Part shown: piece by piece, positions 36,454-44,690 of the stretch
Layout: the number at the start of each line of letters is the position of its first letter
How positions within the stretch are numbered: position 1 is the stretch's first letter
Source of the DNA: Amycolatopsis coloradensis
GTDB lineage: Bacteria; Actinomycetota; Actinomycetes; Mycobacteriales; Pseudonocardiaceae
NCBI RefSeq assembly: GCF_037997115.1
Contig: NZ_CP150484.1
Coordinates: forward strand, 856,587-920,586
DNA: 64,000 bases
Reading direction: 5' to 3'
The notes under the pieces: model-generated
Told to the model about the DNA's origin: nothing
Seen by the model: the letters and a program-made list of their open reading frames with translations, nothing else
Database searches by the model: none
Position numbers and translations under genes: made by a program

Positions 36454-37415
36454 CGTGCCGCCTCCTCACTGATCGCGGTCTTCCTGCTCAGCAGAGGATA
36501 CGAGAGCAGCGCGATCAGGATGATCAAGCCACCGGCGACGACCGCCACGGCGAACCCGCCGTCCGACCCGAACCGGTCGACGACCTCGCCCGACACGGCG
36601 GCGCCGAGCGCGACACCGATGCTGAGGCCGGTGATCGCCCACGTCATCCCCTCGGTCAGCTTCTCCGCCGGGACGGCCTTCTCGATCATCCTCATGACGA
36701 CGATCATCGTGGGAGAGAAGAACAATCCGGCGACGAACACCACCGCGCACAGACTCACGACGCCATCCACGACCAGCAACGGCACCACGCTCGCGGCCGT
36801 GCCCGCGGTGCCGATCAGGAGCAGCCGAGGCGGCGTCATGGCCGGTTTGAGCGTCCCGAAGACCAGTCCGGAGACCGCGGAGCCCACCGCGTAGACCGAA
36901 ACGACGACCCCCGCGGCCGACGGCGACCCGACGTGCCGGGCGAACGCCACACTGACGACGTCGACCGTGCCGACGATGACGCCGCCCGCCACCAGCGTCA
37001 GCACGAGCACCCGCACGGCGCCCAGCCGGATCGCCGAACTTCCGGCCGATCCGCTCGGCGGCAGAACGGGCGGTTCGGTCTCGCGCTGCGCGACGAACAG
37101 CAGCACTCCGATGGCGAGGAAGACCACGGCGACCAGCGGTCCTGCCTCGGGGAAGACGGCGGTGCACAGCGCCACCGACAGCGCGGGCCCGATGACGAAA
37201 GTCAGTTCGTCGACCACCGATTCCAACGCGAAGGCGGTGTGCAGCCGGGGTGAGCCTCGGTACAACCGCGACCACCGGGCCCGGACCATAGCCGCCATAC
37301 TGGGCATGAACCCGGCGAGGATCGCGGACGCGTACAGCGTCCAGACCGGTGCCCCGAAGCGGGCGCAGAGCAGGAGCGCGCCGAGCGCCATCACGCTGAT
37401 CCCAGTCACGGGCAA
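36450..37415 (-). pseudogene. MFS transporter, apparently 5'-truncated
   Basis: The 321-residue product resembles actinobacterial MFS efflux proteins (for example ALESVVDELTFVIGP and the second six-helix half), but it begins at the loop before transmembrane helix 3 (SRILLPVTGISVMALG). Full members have about 400 residues, so helices 1 and 2 and the DRxGR loop are missing. The frame stays open upstream straight into the palindromic repeat at 37467-37513, which sits where the missing 5' part should be. TTG 37415 is the only nearby start. A short functional protein cannot be excluded. It is coupled to the TetR gene downstream. Confidence 0.6.
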
Positions 37416-37466
37416 CAGGATCCGGCTCTGCGGTCTCGTGGCGGCCGCGCCACGAGCACCGACGTC

Positions 37467-37513
37467 GTGAAAGCCACTTCCGCAACCTCGAAGGTTGCGA
37501 AAGTGGCTTTCAC
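37467..37513. repeat. Palindromic repeat, 22-bp arms (GTGAAAGCCACTT family)
   Basis: Arms 37467-37488 and 37492-37513 match with one mismatch around a 3-nt centre. The half-motif GAAAGTGGCTTTC also occurs at about 41-53, next to the contig end. Placed between two minus-strand genes, it may terminate the beta-glucosidase transcript. Confidence 0.75.
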
Positions 37514-37545
37514 ATCATGCCGCGCCGGAACCCCTCGCGACGAAA

Positions 37546-40179
37546 TCAGCTCAGACTCGAGCAAGGCCTCGCATCGGGGTCCTGCGCCCCCTTGGGCACC
37601 CACCGCACGTTGGCGAACGAAGCGGAGAACCTGCCGTCGGTGTACACCAGGAACGGCGTGTTGACGTTCTCCAGATCCAGGCCGTTGGCGAAGCACGACA
37701 CCGGGATCTTCACCGTCGACTTCGGCGCCCCCGCAAGGTCGGTGAACAGCTTGGTCGCGTTCACCTCGGAGAAGCACGGGTAGACGCAGTGCATGCTGAT
37801 CACCGTCCGGTTGGCGGGCGCCTCGTGCACGATCGTGTCGAACTCCAGCGCCGCGTCAGCGTTGAGATAGCCCCGCAAATCGTTGGTACCGGCCGGGTTC
37901 TGGAAGTAGAGCTGGGCCGGCCCGGTGCCGGTCCAGGTCGACTTGAGCCCGTCTTGCTGCACGTTCACGTCCGACTGCACGACGCCGATCTCAGCGTGTG
38001 AAGCGGCGCCGTCGGGGCCGATCTCGGTACCGCCCCAGTTCTCCGCCGAGCCGATGAAACCCTTGTACGGCGCGACATCGGTGCGGTTGAACACCTCGAG
38101 ATCCTCGGTCGCCGTGCCGCCGCCACCGGTCGAGCCGCACGTCGCGGGTCCGGCCGTCTCGTCCAGCTGACCGACGGTGACGCGCTGGCCGGCCTTGAGG
38201 CCGTAACCGAGTTCGAACAGCGGGTCGTACTCCGCCGAGCCCGCGTTCAGCGGCGTCTGACAGGCGCTCTTCGGCCACGAATACGGCAGCTTGCCCTTGA
38301 AGCCGCCCTTGAGCAGGACGTCGGCGACGCCGCCGCCTTCGGTGCCGGGCAGCCAGGCCGCGACGAACGCGTCGGAGCGGTTGATCTCCTTGTTCATGTA
38401 CAGCGGGCGGCCGCCGACGTAGACGGTGACGACAGGAGCGCCCTTCCCTCGGACTTTGTCCAGAACGGCCAGGTCCTCGGGGTAGAGCTTCGACGCCTCC
38501 AGTGTCTTGCGGGTCAGGTCGCCGACGCCTTCCGCGTACGGGGTCTCACCGATGACGGCGATGACGGCGTCGTAGCCCTTCGGGTCCGTGTCACCCTTCT
38601 CGTCGAAGGTGACGTTGACGTCGCCCAGCTGCTGCTTGAGCCCGGCGAGGATCGACGTGGCGTTCGGGAAGTCGGCGTTGGTGTTGCCGGTCCCCTGCCA
38701 GCTCAGCGTCCAGCCACCGGTCTGGTTCTGAATGCTGTCCGCGCTCTTGCCGACCACGAGGACCTTCGACTTCGGCTTCAGCGGCAGCACGTTGCCGTTG
38801 TTCTTCAGCAACGTCTGCGACGAACGGACGGCGTCGCGCGCCAGCCACGTCTCCTTCAGCGCCTCGTCGGAGTTGGCGTAGGACCGGTCCGACGGCTTCT
38901 GCGACTCGTACAGCCCCGAGCGCAGCTTGACGCGCAGGATCCGGGTCACCGCGTCGTCGATCCGCGAAAGCGGGATCTGCCCACCGTTGACCTGGGCGAC
39001 GGTGTTGGCGATGAACGCCTTCCAGTCGTTCGGCACCATCACGATGTCGATGCCGGCGTTGATCGCCTGCGGACAGGAAGCGTTGGTGCAGCCGGGAACC
39101 TGGCCGATGCCGTTCCAGTCGGACACGACGAGGCCGTCGAAGCCCATCTTGCCCTTGAGGATCTGGTTCAGCGCCTTGTCGCTGCCGTGCAGCTTGCCCT
39201 CGTCGATACCGAGTTCGGCGTTGGTCCAGCTGTTGAACGACACCATCACGGTCTGGGAACCCGCCGCGAGCGCGCCGTAGTAGCCCTGGCCGTGGACGTT
39301 GATCATCTCGGCTTCGGACGACGGGTTGACGCCCTGGTCCTGACCCTTCAGGGTGCCGCCGTCCCCGATGAAGTGCTTGGCGGTACCGATCACGCCGTTG
39401 TAGCCGATGCGTTTGGTCGAGCCGTCCTGGAGACCGTTGATCGCCTCGTAGCCGTAGGCCCTGGCGATCCGCGGATCCTCGGAGAACCCTTCGTAGGTGC
39501 GGCCCCAGCGGTCGTCCTTCACCACGGCCAGCGTCGGCGCGAAGGCCCAGTCCTGGCCGGTGGCGCGGATCTGCCGGGCCGTCGCCGCGGAGATGTCGCG
39601 CACCAGGCAGGGGTCCTGCGCCGCGCCGAGACCGATGTTGTGCGGGAAGACGGTGGCGCCGTACACGTTGTTGTTGCCGTGCACGGCGTCGATGCCCCAG
39701 ATCACCGGGATCTTCGTCCGGCTGCCCTTCGCGGCTTCCCAGTAGGCGTCCGCGAGCTTGAGCCAGTCCTGCTGGGAGGCGTGCTTGTCCTTGTTCGGCC
39801 ACGAACCGCCGCCGTTGAGGACCGAACCGATCGAGTACTGCCGGACCTCGTCGGGGGTGATCGCCGCGATCTCGGGCTGCGTCATCTGCCCGACCTTCTC
39901 CTCGAGGGTCATCCCTTGGAGGATCCGGGCGATCCGCTGCTCGTCACCGCCCTTGCCCTTGAACCGGCTCTCGACCTTCGGCCAGTCGGCGAGCGTCGGC
40001 AGGCTCTTCTCGATCCGGGCGCAACCGTCCCGGTCGAACGCGGGCTTCCCGATCACGGGCTGTTCGGCGGCGACGGCCGCGGGCGTGGCCACCACGGCCC
40101 CGCCGAGCAGCGTGAGACTCATCAAGGCGATCAGCGGACTTCGGCGCGCACGAGCACGTCTTGCCATGGTCTGGTCCAT
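37546..40179 (-). CDS. Secreted GH3 beta-glucosidase (ExoP type)
   Basis: This 877-residue exported glycoside hydrolase family 3 enzyme has a signal peptide (about 1-38, Ala-x-Ala), the GH3 N-terminal domain with WGIDAVHG and KHFIGDGGT, the nucleophile Asp354 in VVSDWNG, the GH3 C-terminal domain (residues about 430-660) and a C-terminal carbohydrate-binding-like domain of about 180 residues with Cys pairs, as in marine ExoP beta-glucosidases. It hydrolyses beta-linked gluco-oligosaccharides outside the cell. ATG 40179 and ATG 40167 are both possible starts; neither has a strong ribosome binding site. Confidence 0.87.
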   Translation of the reverse strand: MDQTMARRARARRSPLIALMSLTLLGGAVVATPAAVAAEQPVIGKPAFDRDGCARIEKSLPTLADWPKVESRFKGKGGDEQRIARILQGMTLEEKVGQMTQPEIAAITPDEVRQYSIGSVLNGGGSWPNKDKHASQQDWLKLADAYWEAAKGSRTKIPVIWGIDAVHGNNNVYGATVFPHNIGLGAAQDPCLVRDISAATARQIRATGQDWAFAPTLAVVKDDRWGRTYEGFSEDPRIARAYGYEAINGLQDGSTKRIGYNGVIGTAKHFIGDGGTLKGQDQGVNPSSEAEMINVHGQGYYGALAAGSQTVMVSFNSWTNAELGIDEGKLHGSDKALNQILKGKMGFDGLVVSDWNGIGQVPGCTNASCPQAINAGIDIVMVPNDWKAFIANTVAQVNGGQIPLSRIDDAVTRILRVKLRSGLYESQKPSDRSYANSDEALKETWLARDAVRSSQTLLKNNGNVLPLKPKSKVLVVGKSADSIQNQTGGWTLSWQGTGNTNADFPNATSILAGLKQQLGDVNVTFDEKGDTDPKGYDAVIAVIGETPYAEGVGDLTRKTLEASKLYPEDLAVLDKVRGKGAPVVTVYVGGRPLYMNKEINRSDAFVAAWLPGTEGGGVADVLLKGGFKGKLPYSWPKSACQTPLNAGSAEYDPLFELGYGLKAGQRVTVGQLDETAGPATCGSTGGGGTATEDLEVFNRTDVAPYKGFIGSAENWGGTEIGPDGAASHAEIGVVQSDVNVQQDGLKSTWTGTGPAQLYFQNPAGTNDLRGYLNADAALEFDTIVHEAPANRTVISMHCVYPCFSEVNATKLFTDLAGAPKSTVKIPVSCFANGLDLENVNTPFLVYTDGRFSASFANVRWVPKGAQDPDARPCSSLS

Positions 40180-40289
40180 TCTGCGGGAGGCGGGGACCGG
40201 CCGATCCTCACCGGCCCCGGCGGCCGCGTCAAGAGTTTCGGGGCGGTACGCCGGGTGTTAATTTTTGCCATGAACTAAGACTGGCCGAG

Positions 40290-40505
40290 TCACCCGGCCA
40301 CGCGCCGCCGGTTCCGCCACTTGGCGGTATACGGCAGCGCGAACAGGTAGAGACCACTGAACATCAGCAGGAACAGCGGCGGCAGTGGCGTGTAGAGCAC
40401 CCACTGGGCCGGGTCGCCCTGTGCCACGACCACGAAGCACACGATGACGGTGGCGACGAAGGCGAGGGATGTCCACCGGTGGAACGTCCGGATCCGCTTG
40501 CTCAC
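40290..40505 (-). CDS. Small two-helix membrane protein
   Basis: This 71-residue protein starts at GTG 40505 with AGGAGG 5 nt upstream. Two hydrophobic helices (SLAFVATVIVCFVVVAQ and PLFLLMFSGLYLFALPY) are flanked by Arg-rich ends (RIRTFHRW, KWRNRRR). I do not recognise a characterised family. It is divergent from the NmrA-like gene at 40648. Confidence 0.65.
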   Translation of the reverse strand: MSKRIRTFHRWTSLAFVATVIVCFVVVAQGDPAQWVLYTPLPPLFLLMFSGLYLFALPYTAKWRNRRRVAG

Positions 40506-40647
40506 GAGAACCTCCTGGGGTCGTTTTGCCTGATGGCGAAGACGCTAGGGATCCCGTGGGCACCGACGCTTCTCGATTCCTGATCGGTCCGCTTGACCTC
40601 CACATTACTTGAGCTTTTACCTTCGCTGGAAACGAAGGGAATCACTC

Positions 40648-41454
40648 ATGACCGTCTTGGTAACCGGCGCCACCGGGAACACCGGCCGCCACGTGGTGGC
40701 CGAACTCGTCCGCCGCGGGGAACGCGTCCGGGCGCTCACCAGGAACCCCGCCGGGGCACGGCTTCCGGCAGGCGTCGAGCTGGTGGAGGGCACGCACACC
40801 GCGCCCGAAACACTCACCGATGCCTTCGAGGGCGTCACCCGTCTGCACATCACCGTGACGGCCGGGCTCGCCGACGTCGGCGCCGATCTGGTCAAACGCG
40901 CCGTGGCCGCGGGAGTGCGACGCATGACCATCGTCTGGGGCGGCTACGTCGGGCCGACGGAACAGGCCATGGCCGAGTCCGGGGTGGAGTGGACGCGGCT
41001 CGAGCCGCAGGAGTTCATGTCCAACGCCCTGACCTGGACCGACTCCATCCGCACCGGGAAGGTGGTCCGCGAGCCGTTCGACCTCCCGAGCGCTGTGGTG
41101 CACGAGGGCGACATCGGCGCCGTCGCCGCCACCGCGCTCGTGGAGGACGGGCACTCCGGCAAGGTCTACAACCTCACGGGCCCGGAAGCGCTGACCACGA
41201 GCGAACGGATCGCCATCCTCTCCTCCGCGCTCGGCCACGACATCGCGCTGGAGCGGATCACGCGACAGCAGGCGATCGACCGGCTGCTGGCCGAGGGCGT
41301 CTCGGTCGCGGACGCCGAATACGTCGTCGGCTGGCACAGCGATCCGCCGGTGGAGGCGCGCACCGTGGTCGACACGATCGAGAAGGTGACCGGACGCCCT
41401 GCCCGCACGTTCTCGCAATGGGTCGCCGAGCACGCCGACCGGTTCAAACCGTGA
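40648..41454 (+). CDS. NmrA-like NAD(P)-binding oxidoreductase
   Basis: This 268-residue atypical SDR of the NmrA/azoreductase-like type has the NAD(P)-binding TGATGNTGRHV at the N-terminus. It lacks a clear YxxxK pair, which is common for this group, and has a substrate-domain segment ALTTSERIAILSSALG. ATG 40648 has GAAGGGA ahead of it. These proteins act as quinone or azo reductases or as redox sensors. It converges on rsrR, and a second NmrA-like gene lies on the far side of rsrR. Confidence 0.78.
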   Translation: MTVLVTGATGNTGRHVVAELVRRGERVRALTRNPAGARLPAGVELVEGTHTAPETLTDAFEGVTRLHITVTAGLADVGADLVKRAVAAGVRRMTIVWGGYVGPTEQAMAESGVEWTRLEPQEFMSNALTWTDSIRTGKVVREPFDLPSAVVHEGDIGAVAATALVEDGHSGKVYNLTGPEALTTSERIAILSSALGHDIALERITRQQAIDRLLAEGVSVADAEYVVGWHSDPPVEARTVVDTIEKVTGRPARTFSQWVAEHADRFKP

Positions 41455-41516
41455 GCGGCCGGCCGCCCTTCGGGGCTCTTACGAAAGCGAAGGGGATTTT
41501 CCCCTCATCCCACGCG

Positions 41517-41565
41517 GCGAAGGGCGCTTTCCTCGCATCGCATGCAAGGAAAGTCCCCTTCGGCT
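41517..41565. repeat. Convergent-gene hairpin (GAAGGG/CCCTTC)
   Basis: GCGAAGGGCGCTTTCCT near 41517-41533 pairs imperfectly with AGGAAAGTCCCCTTCGGC near 41547-41564. A smaller stem, AAGGGGA with TCCCCT, precedes it near 41490. Between two convergent genes it can serve as a bidirectional terminator. Confidence 0.55.
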
Positions 41566-42046
41566 ACCCCTCGACGGCCTTGAACCACGCGCCGATCCCG
41601 GCGAGCGCGCCCGGACCGTAGTCGCCCCTGACGTCGTCGGCCAGATCCGCGATGGTGACGGCGCGCAACGCCGCCCGCCACTGGAGTTCGGCGTTCGCCA
41701 TCGCGCGGCTGATGGCGCACGGCGTCGTGCACGCCTCGGGCGGCGTCGCCATCGGGCCGCGCTGCCGGATCTCGGTGCAGACGAAGGCCGGCCCGGGCCC
41801 GTCGATGGCTTCGACGACGTCAAGCACCGTGATCTCCGAAGGCGGCCGGGTGAGGACGTAGCCGCCGGCCTTCCCTTGCACCGACCGGATGAGGTCGGCC
41901 CGGGAAAGCGCCTGGAGCTGCTTCGCGAGGTAACTGGGCGAGACGTCGTGTAGCTGCGCCAAGCGCGCGGCGGGCGCGGGTTCGTCGACGGAAGTCAGCA
42001 CGACACAGCAGTGCAGGGCCCACTCGACCCCACCGGACATCTTCAC
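41564..42046 (-). CDS. rsrR: RsrR-type [2Fe-2S] Rrf2-family redox regulator
   Basis: This 160-residue Rrf2-family repressor has a winged helix with VSPSYLAKQLQALSRADLI. Starting at GTG 42046 (VKMSGGVEWALH), the residues Glu8, Trp9, His12, Cys90 and Cys110 fall at the positions known for the cluster ligands and redox Trp of Streptomyces RsrR. An extra Cys is at 106. In S. venezuelae RsrR represses a divergent NmrA-domain gene; here too an NmrA-like gene is divergent (42153). TAGAGT lies 7 nt before the start, so the mRNA is probably leaderless. It should sense redox state through the cluster. Confidence 0.88.
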   Translation of the reverse strand: MKMSGGVEWALHCCVVLTSVDEPAPAARLAQLHDVSPSYLAKQLQALSRADLIRSVQGKAGGYVLTRPPSEITVLDVVEAIDGPGPAFVCTEIRQRGPMATPPEACTTPCAISRAMANAELQWRAALRAVTIADLADDVRGDYGPGALAGIGAWFKAVEG

Positions 42047-42053
42047 CCGGATG

Positions 42054-42128
42054 ACTCTAACCCGCCTCTTGACTCGGACACAATTTATCCGAGTATCATC
42101 TCGGACATGAGGTGTCCGGGTTACGGAC
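42054..42128. promoter_or_regulatory. RsrR operator and divergent promoters
   Basis: ACTCGGA (42072-42078) and TCCGAGT (42088-42094) form a perfect inverted repeat with a 9-nt spacer, and a third half-site CTCGGA begins at 42100. The minus-strand promoter TTGTGT/TAGAGT (42078-42083 and 42054-42059, 18 nt spacer) and the plus-strand TTGACT/TATCAT (42069-42074 and 42094-42099) both overlap it, so binding would silence both genes. GTCCG/CGGAC at 42114-42128 is a further small palindrome. Confidence 0.68.
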
Positions 42129-42152
42129 GCCACCGACGAAGGGCACTGGGCC

Positions 42153-42893
42153 ATGAAATTCGCGATCATCGGCGGGACCGGGCTGATCGGTTCGCAGGTC
42201 GTGCGCGACCTGCAGGAGGCGGGGCACGAGGCGGTGCCGCATTCGCCGTCCACCGGGGTCGACCTGCTCACCGGCCAAGGGCTGGACAGCGCGCTCGACG
42301 GCGCCGACGTGGTCGTCAACCTCACGAACTCACCGACCTTCGACGACGCCTCCCCCGCCTTCTTCCGGACGTCGATGGACAACCTCGTCGCGGCCGCGAA
42401 GAAGGCGGGCACCGGGCACTTCGTGATCCTGTCGATCGTCGGCGTCGACCAGGTGCCCGAGCTCGACTACTACCGCGCGAAGACGCTGCAGGAGGACATT
42501 CTCAAGGAGAGCGGCCTCCCCTACTCGATCGTCCGCGCCACCCAGTTCATGGAATTCGTCGACGCGGTCCTGTCCTGGACCTCCGACGAGACCGCGGTAC
42601 GCCTGCCCAGTACGCCGATCCAGCCGATCGCCGCGGCGGACGTCGCCGCCGCCGTTTCCGAGGTGTCGGCCGGGAAGCCGCTGAACGGCACCCTCGACGT
42701 GGGCGGCCCGGACGTCTACCCGCTGGACGAGCTGGGCCGGATCACCTTGTCCGCCAAGGGAGACACGCGTCCGGTGACCGTCGACGAGACGGCGGGCATG
42801 TTCGCCGCCGTCAAGGGCGACGTCCTCACCACGAAGGACGGCGCCCGCATCGCCGAGACCCGGTACCTCGACTGGCTCAAGCAGGCGGGCTGA
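42153..42893 (+). CDS. NmrA-like oxidoreductase, RsrR target candidate
   Basis: This 246-residue NAD(P)-binding protein has GGTGLIGSQVV at the N-terminus, the conserved YYRAKTLQEDILKESGLPYSIVRATQF segment typical of NmrA/SDR-a5 proteins, and a C-terminal domain ending YLDWLKQAG. It is divergently transcribed from rsrR across the shared operator, so it is the prime target of that regulator. A role in handling NAD(P)H or quinone redox stress is likely but inferred. Confidence 0.82.
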   Translation: MKFAIIGGTGLIGSQVVRDLQEAGHEAVPHSPSTGVDLLTGQGLDSALDGADVVVNLTNSPTFDDASPAFFRTSMDNLVAAAKKAGTGHFVILSIVGVDQVPELDYYRAKTLQEDILKESGLPYSIVRATQFMEFVDAVLSWTSDETAVRLPSTPIQPIAAADVAAAVSEVSAGKPLNGTLDVGGPDVYPLDELGRITLSAKGDTRPVTVDETAGMFAAVKGDVLTTKDGARIAETRYLDWLKQAG

Positions 42894-42905
42894 AGGGAAC
42901 CATGC

Positions 42906-42950
42906 CCGCATGCGACGCGACGAAAGGGCCCTTCGCCGCGTCGCATGCGG
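42906..42950. terminator. Bidirectional terminator palindrome
   Basis: A nearly perfect 45-bp palindrome centred at 42928 (arms starting CCGCATGCGACGCG) lies between the convergent NmrA-like gene and glpD. A second small stem, GAAGGG/CCCTTC, follows at 42952-42964. Its GAAGGGCCC core resembles the hairpin near 41517. Confidence 0.65.
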
Positions 42951-42972
42951 TGAAGGGCCCCTTCAGCCCACG

Positions 42973-44667
42973 TCAGCTCGGCAGCAGCGCCGGAGCCGCG
43001 AGACGGCTGGCGTTCGCCGCTTCGTCGTCCGGCTGGGCCTGGGCGGAGCGCTCCGCCTCGACCCGCGCGAGGTAGTTGGTGACCTCGCGCTCCTGCTTGT
43101 GCGAGTCCCAGCCCAGCAGCGGCGCCATCAGCTCCGCCACCACCGGCGCCGCCGTCACACCGCGGTCCCGCTCCTCGATGGAGATTCGCGTGCGCCGTGT
43201 CAGGACGTCCTCCAGGTGCAGGGCGCCCTCGTGCGAAACGGCGTAGACGACCTCCGCCTTCAGGTACTCCGCCGTCCCCGGGATCGCTTCGCCCAGTTCG
43301 GGACGTTCCGAGATCGACTCCAGGATGTCCTCCACGGCGGTGCCGTAGCGCTGGAGCAGGTGTTCGATGCGGCCGATAGGCAGCCCCGCGCGCTGGGCGA
43401 GCGAGTGCCGCGCGCCCCACATCTCGTGGTAGCCGGTCGCTCCGACGATCGGCAGCCGCTCGGTCCACGACGACGGCGCGGGACGGCCGAGGTCCTCCAC
43501 CGCGACGTCGACGGCGTCGGCGGCCATCACGCGGTACGTCGTGTACTTGCCGCCGGCCACGATCACCAGACCCGGCACCGGATGCGCGACGGCGTGCTCC
43601 CGCGACAGCTTCGTGGTCGACGTCGCCTTCGCGGCCAGCAGCGGCCGAAGCCCGGCGTACACGCCTTCGATGTCGTCGGCGGTGATCGGCGTGCGGAGGA
43701 CGGCGTTGAGGTGATCGAGCACGTAGTCGACGTCCGCCTGGCTGGCCGCCGGATGCTCGCGGTCGAGGTCCCATTCGGTGTCGGTGGTGCCGACGATCCA
43801 GTGCCGTCCCCACGGGATGACGAACAGCACGCTCTTCTCGGTGCGCAGGATCAGCCCGGTGTCCAGGTCGATCTTCTCGCGCGGGACCACGAGGTGGATG
43901 CCCTTCGACGCGCGCACGGTGAACGGCGCGGGGATGCCCGCCGCTTCCGCCATGTCGTCGCTCCACACGCCGGTGGCTGCGACGACCGTCTTCGCCCGGA
44001 CCTCGATCTCCGCGCCGCTCTCGCGGTCGACGACCTTGGCCCCGACGACGCGCTCGCCGTCACGGATCAGCGACGTGACCCGGGCGCGGGTGAGCACGGA
44101 GGCGCCCTGCTCGGCCGCGGTCCGCGCGATGGTCATCGTGTGGCGGGCGTCGTCGACCTGCGCGTCGTAGTACTGGATGGCGCCGATCAGGGCGTCGTCC
44201 GCGAGGCCGGGAGCGACCTTGCCCGCACCGCGCTTGGACAGGTGCCGGTGCCGCGGCAAGGCCCGCGCTCCGCCGAGGGTGTCGTACAGCGTGACACCCG
44301 CGCCGATGTAGCCGCGTTCCCAGACGCGGTGCTTGAGCGGCACGAGGAACTTCACCGGCCGGACCAGGTGCGGCGCCAGCGTCTGCAGCAGCAGGCTCCG
44401 TTCCTTCAGCGCCTCGCGGACCAGCTTGAAGTCCAGGTTCTCCAGGTAACGCAGCCCGCCGTGGATCAGCTTCGACGATCGGCTGGAGGTTCCCGCGGCG
44501 AAGTCACGGGCCTCGACGAGCGCGACGGAGAGCCCGCGCGACGCCGCGTCGAGCGCGACGCCGGCACCGGTCACTCCCCCGCCGACGACCAGCACGTCGA
44601 TCTCCTCGCGAGCGAGCTTGCGCAGCGTCTCGGCACGGTAGACCGGGGAAAGCGGTACGGGTGTCAC
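42973..44667 (-). CDS. glpD: Glycerol-3-phosphate dehydrogenase, FAD-dependent
   Basis: This 564-residue membrane-associated flavoprotein oxidises glycerol-3-phosphate to dihydroxyacetone phosphate and passes electrons to quinones. It has FAD-binding VLVVGGGVTGAGVALDAASRG near residue 17, the SSRSSKLIHGGLRYL motif and a C-terminal DAO-C domain with the RRTRISIEERDRG segment. GTG 44667 is chosen over ATG 44685 because AGGAGG lies 6 nt before it. It follows glpK by 23 nt in the glpFKD operon. Confidence 0.9.
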   Translation of the reverse strand: MTPVPLSPVYRAETLRKLAREEIDVLVVGGGVTGAGVALDAASRGLSVALVEARDFAAGTSSRSSKLIHGGLRYLENLDFKLVREALKERSLLLQTLAPHLVRPVKFLVPLKHRVWERGYIGAGVTLYDTLGGARALPRHRHLSKRGAGKVAPGLADDALIGAIQYYDAQVDDARHTMTIARTAAEQGASVLTRARVTSLIRDGERVVGAKVVDRESGAEIEVRAKTVVAATGVWSDDMAEAAGIPAPFTVRASKGIHLVVPREKIDLDTGLILRTEKSVLFVIPWGRHWIVGTTDTEWDLDREHPAASQADVDYVLDHLNAVLRTPITADDIEGVYAGLRPLLAAKATSTTKLSREHAVAHPVPGLVIVAGGKYTTYRVMAADAVDVAVEDLGRPAPSSWTERLPIVGATGYHEMWGARHSLAQRAGLPIGRIEHLLQRYGTAVEDILESISERPELGEAIPGTAEYLKAEVVYAVSHEGALHLEDVLTRRTRISIEERDRGVTAAPVVAELMAPLLGWDSHKQEREVTNYLARVEAERSAQAQPDDEAANASRLAAPALLPS

Positions 44668-44690
44668 CTTGTTCCTCCTGTTCATCGGGC

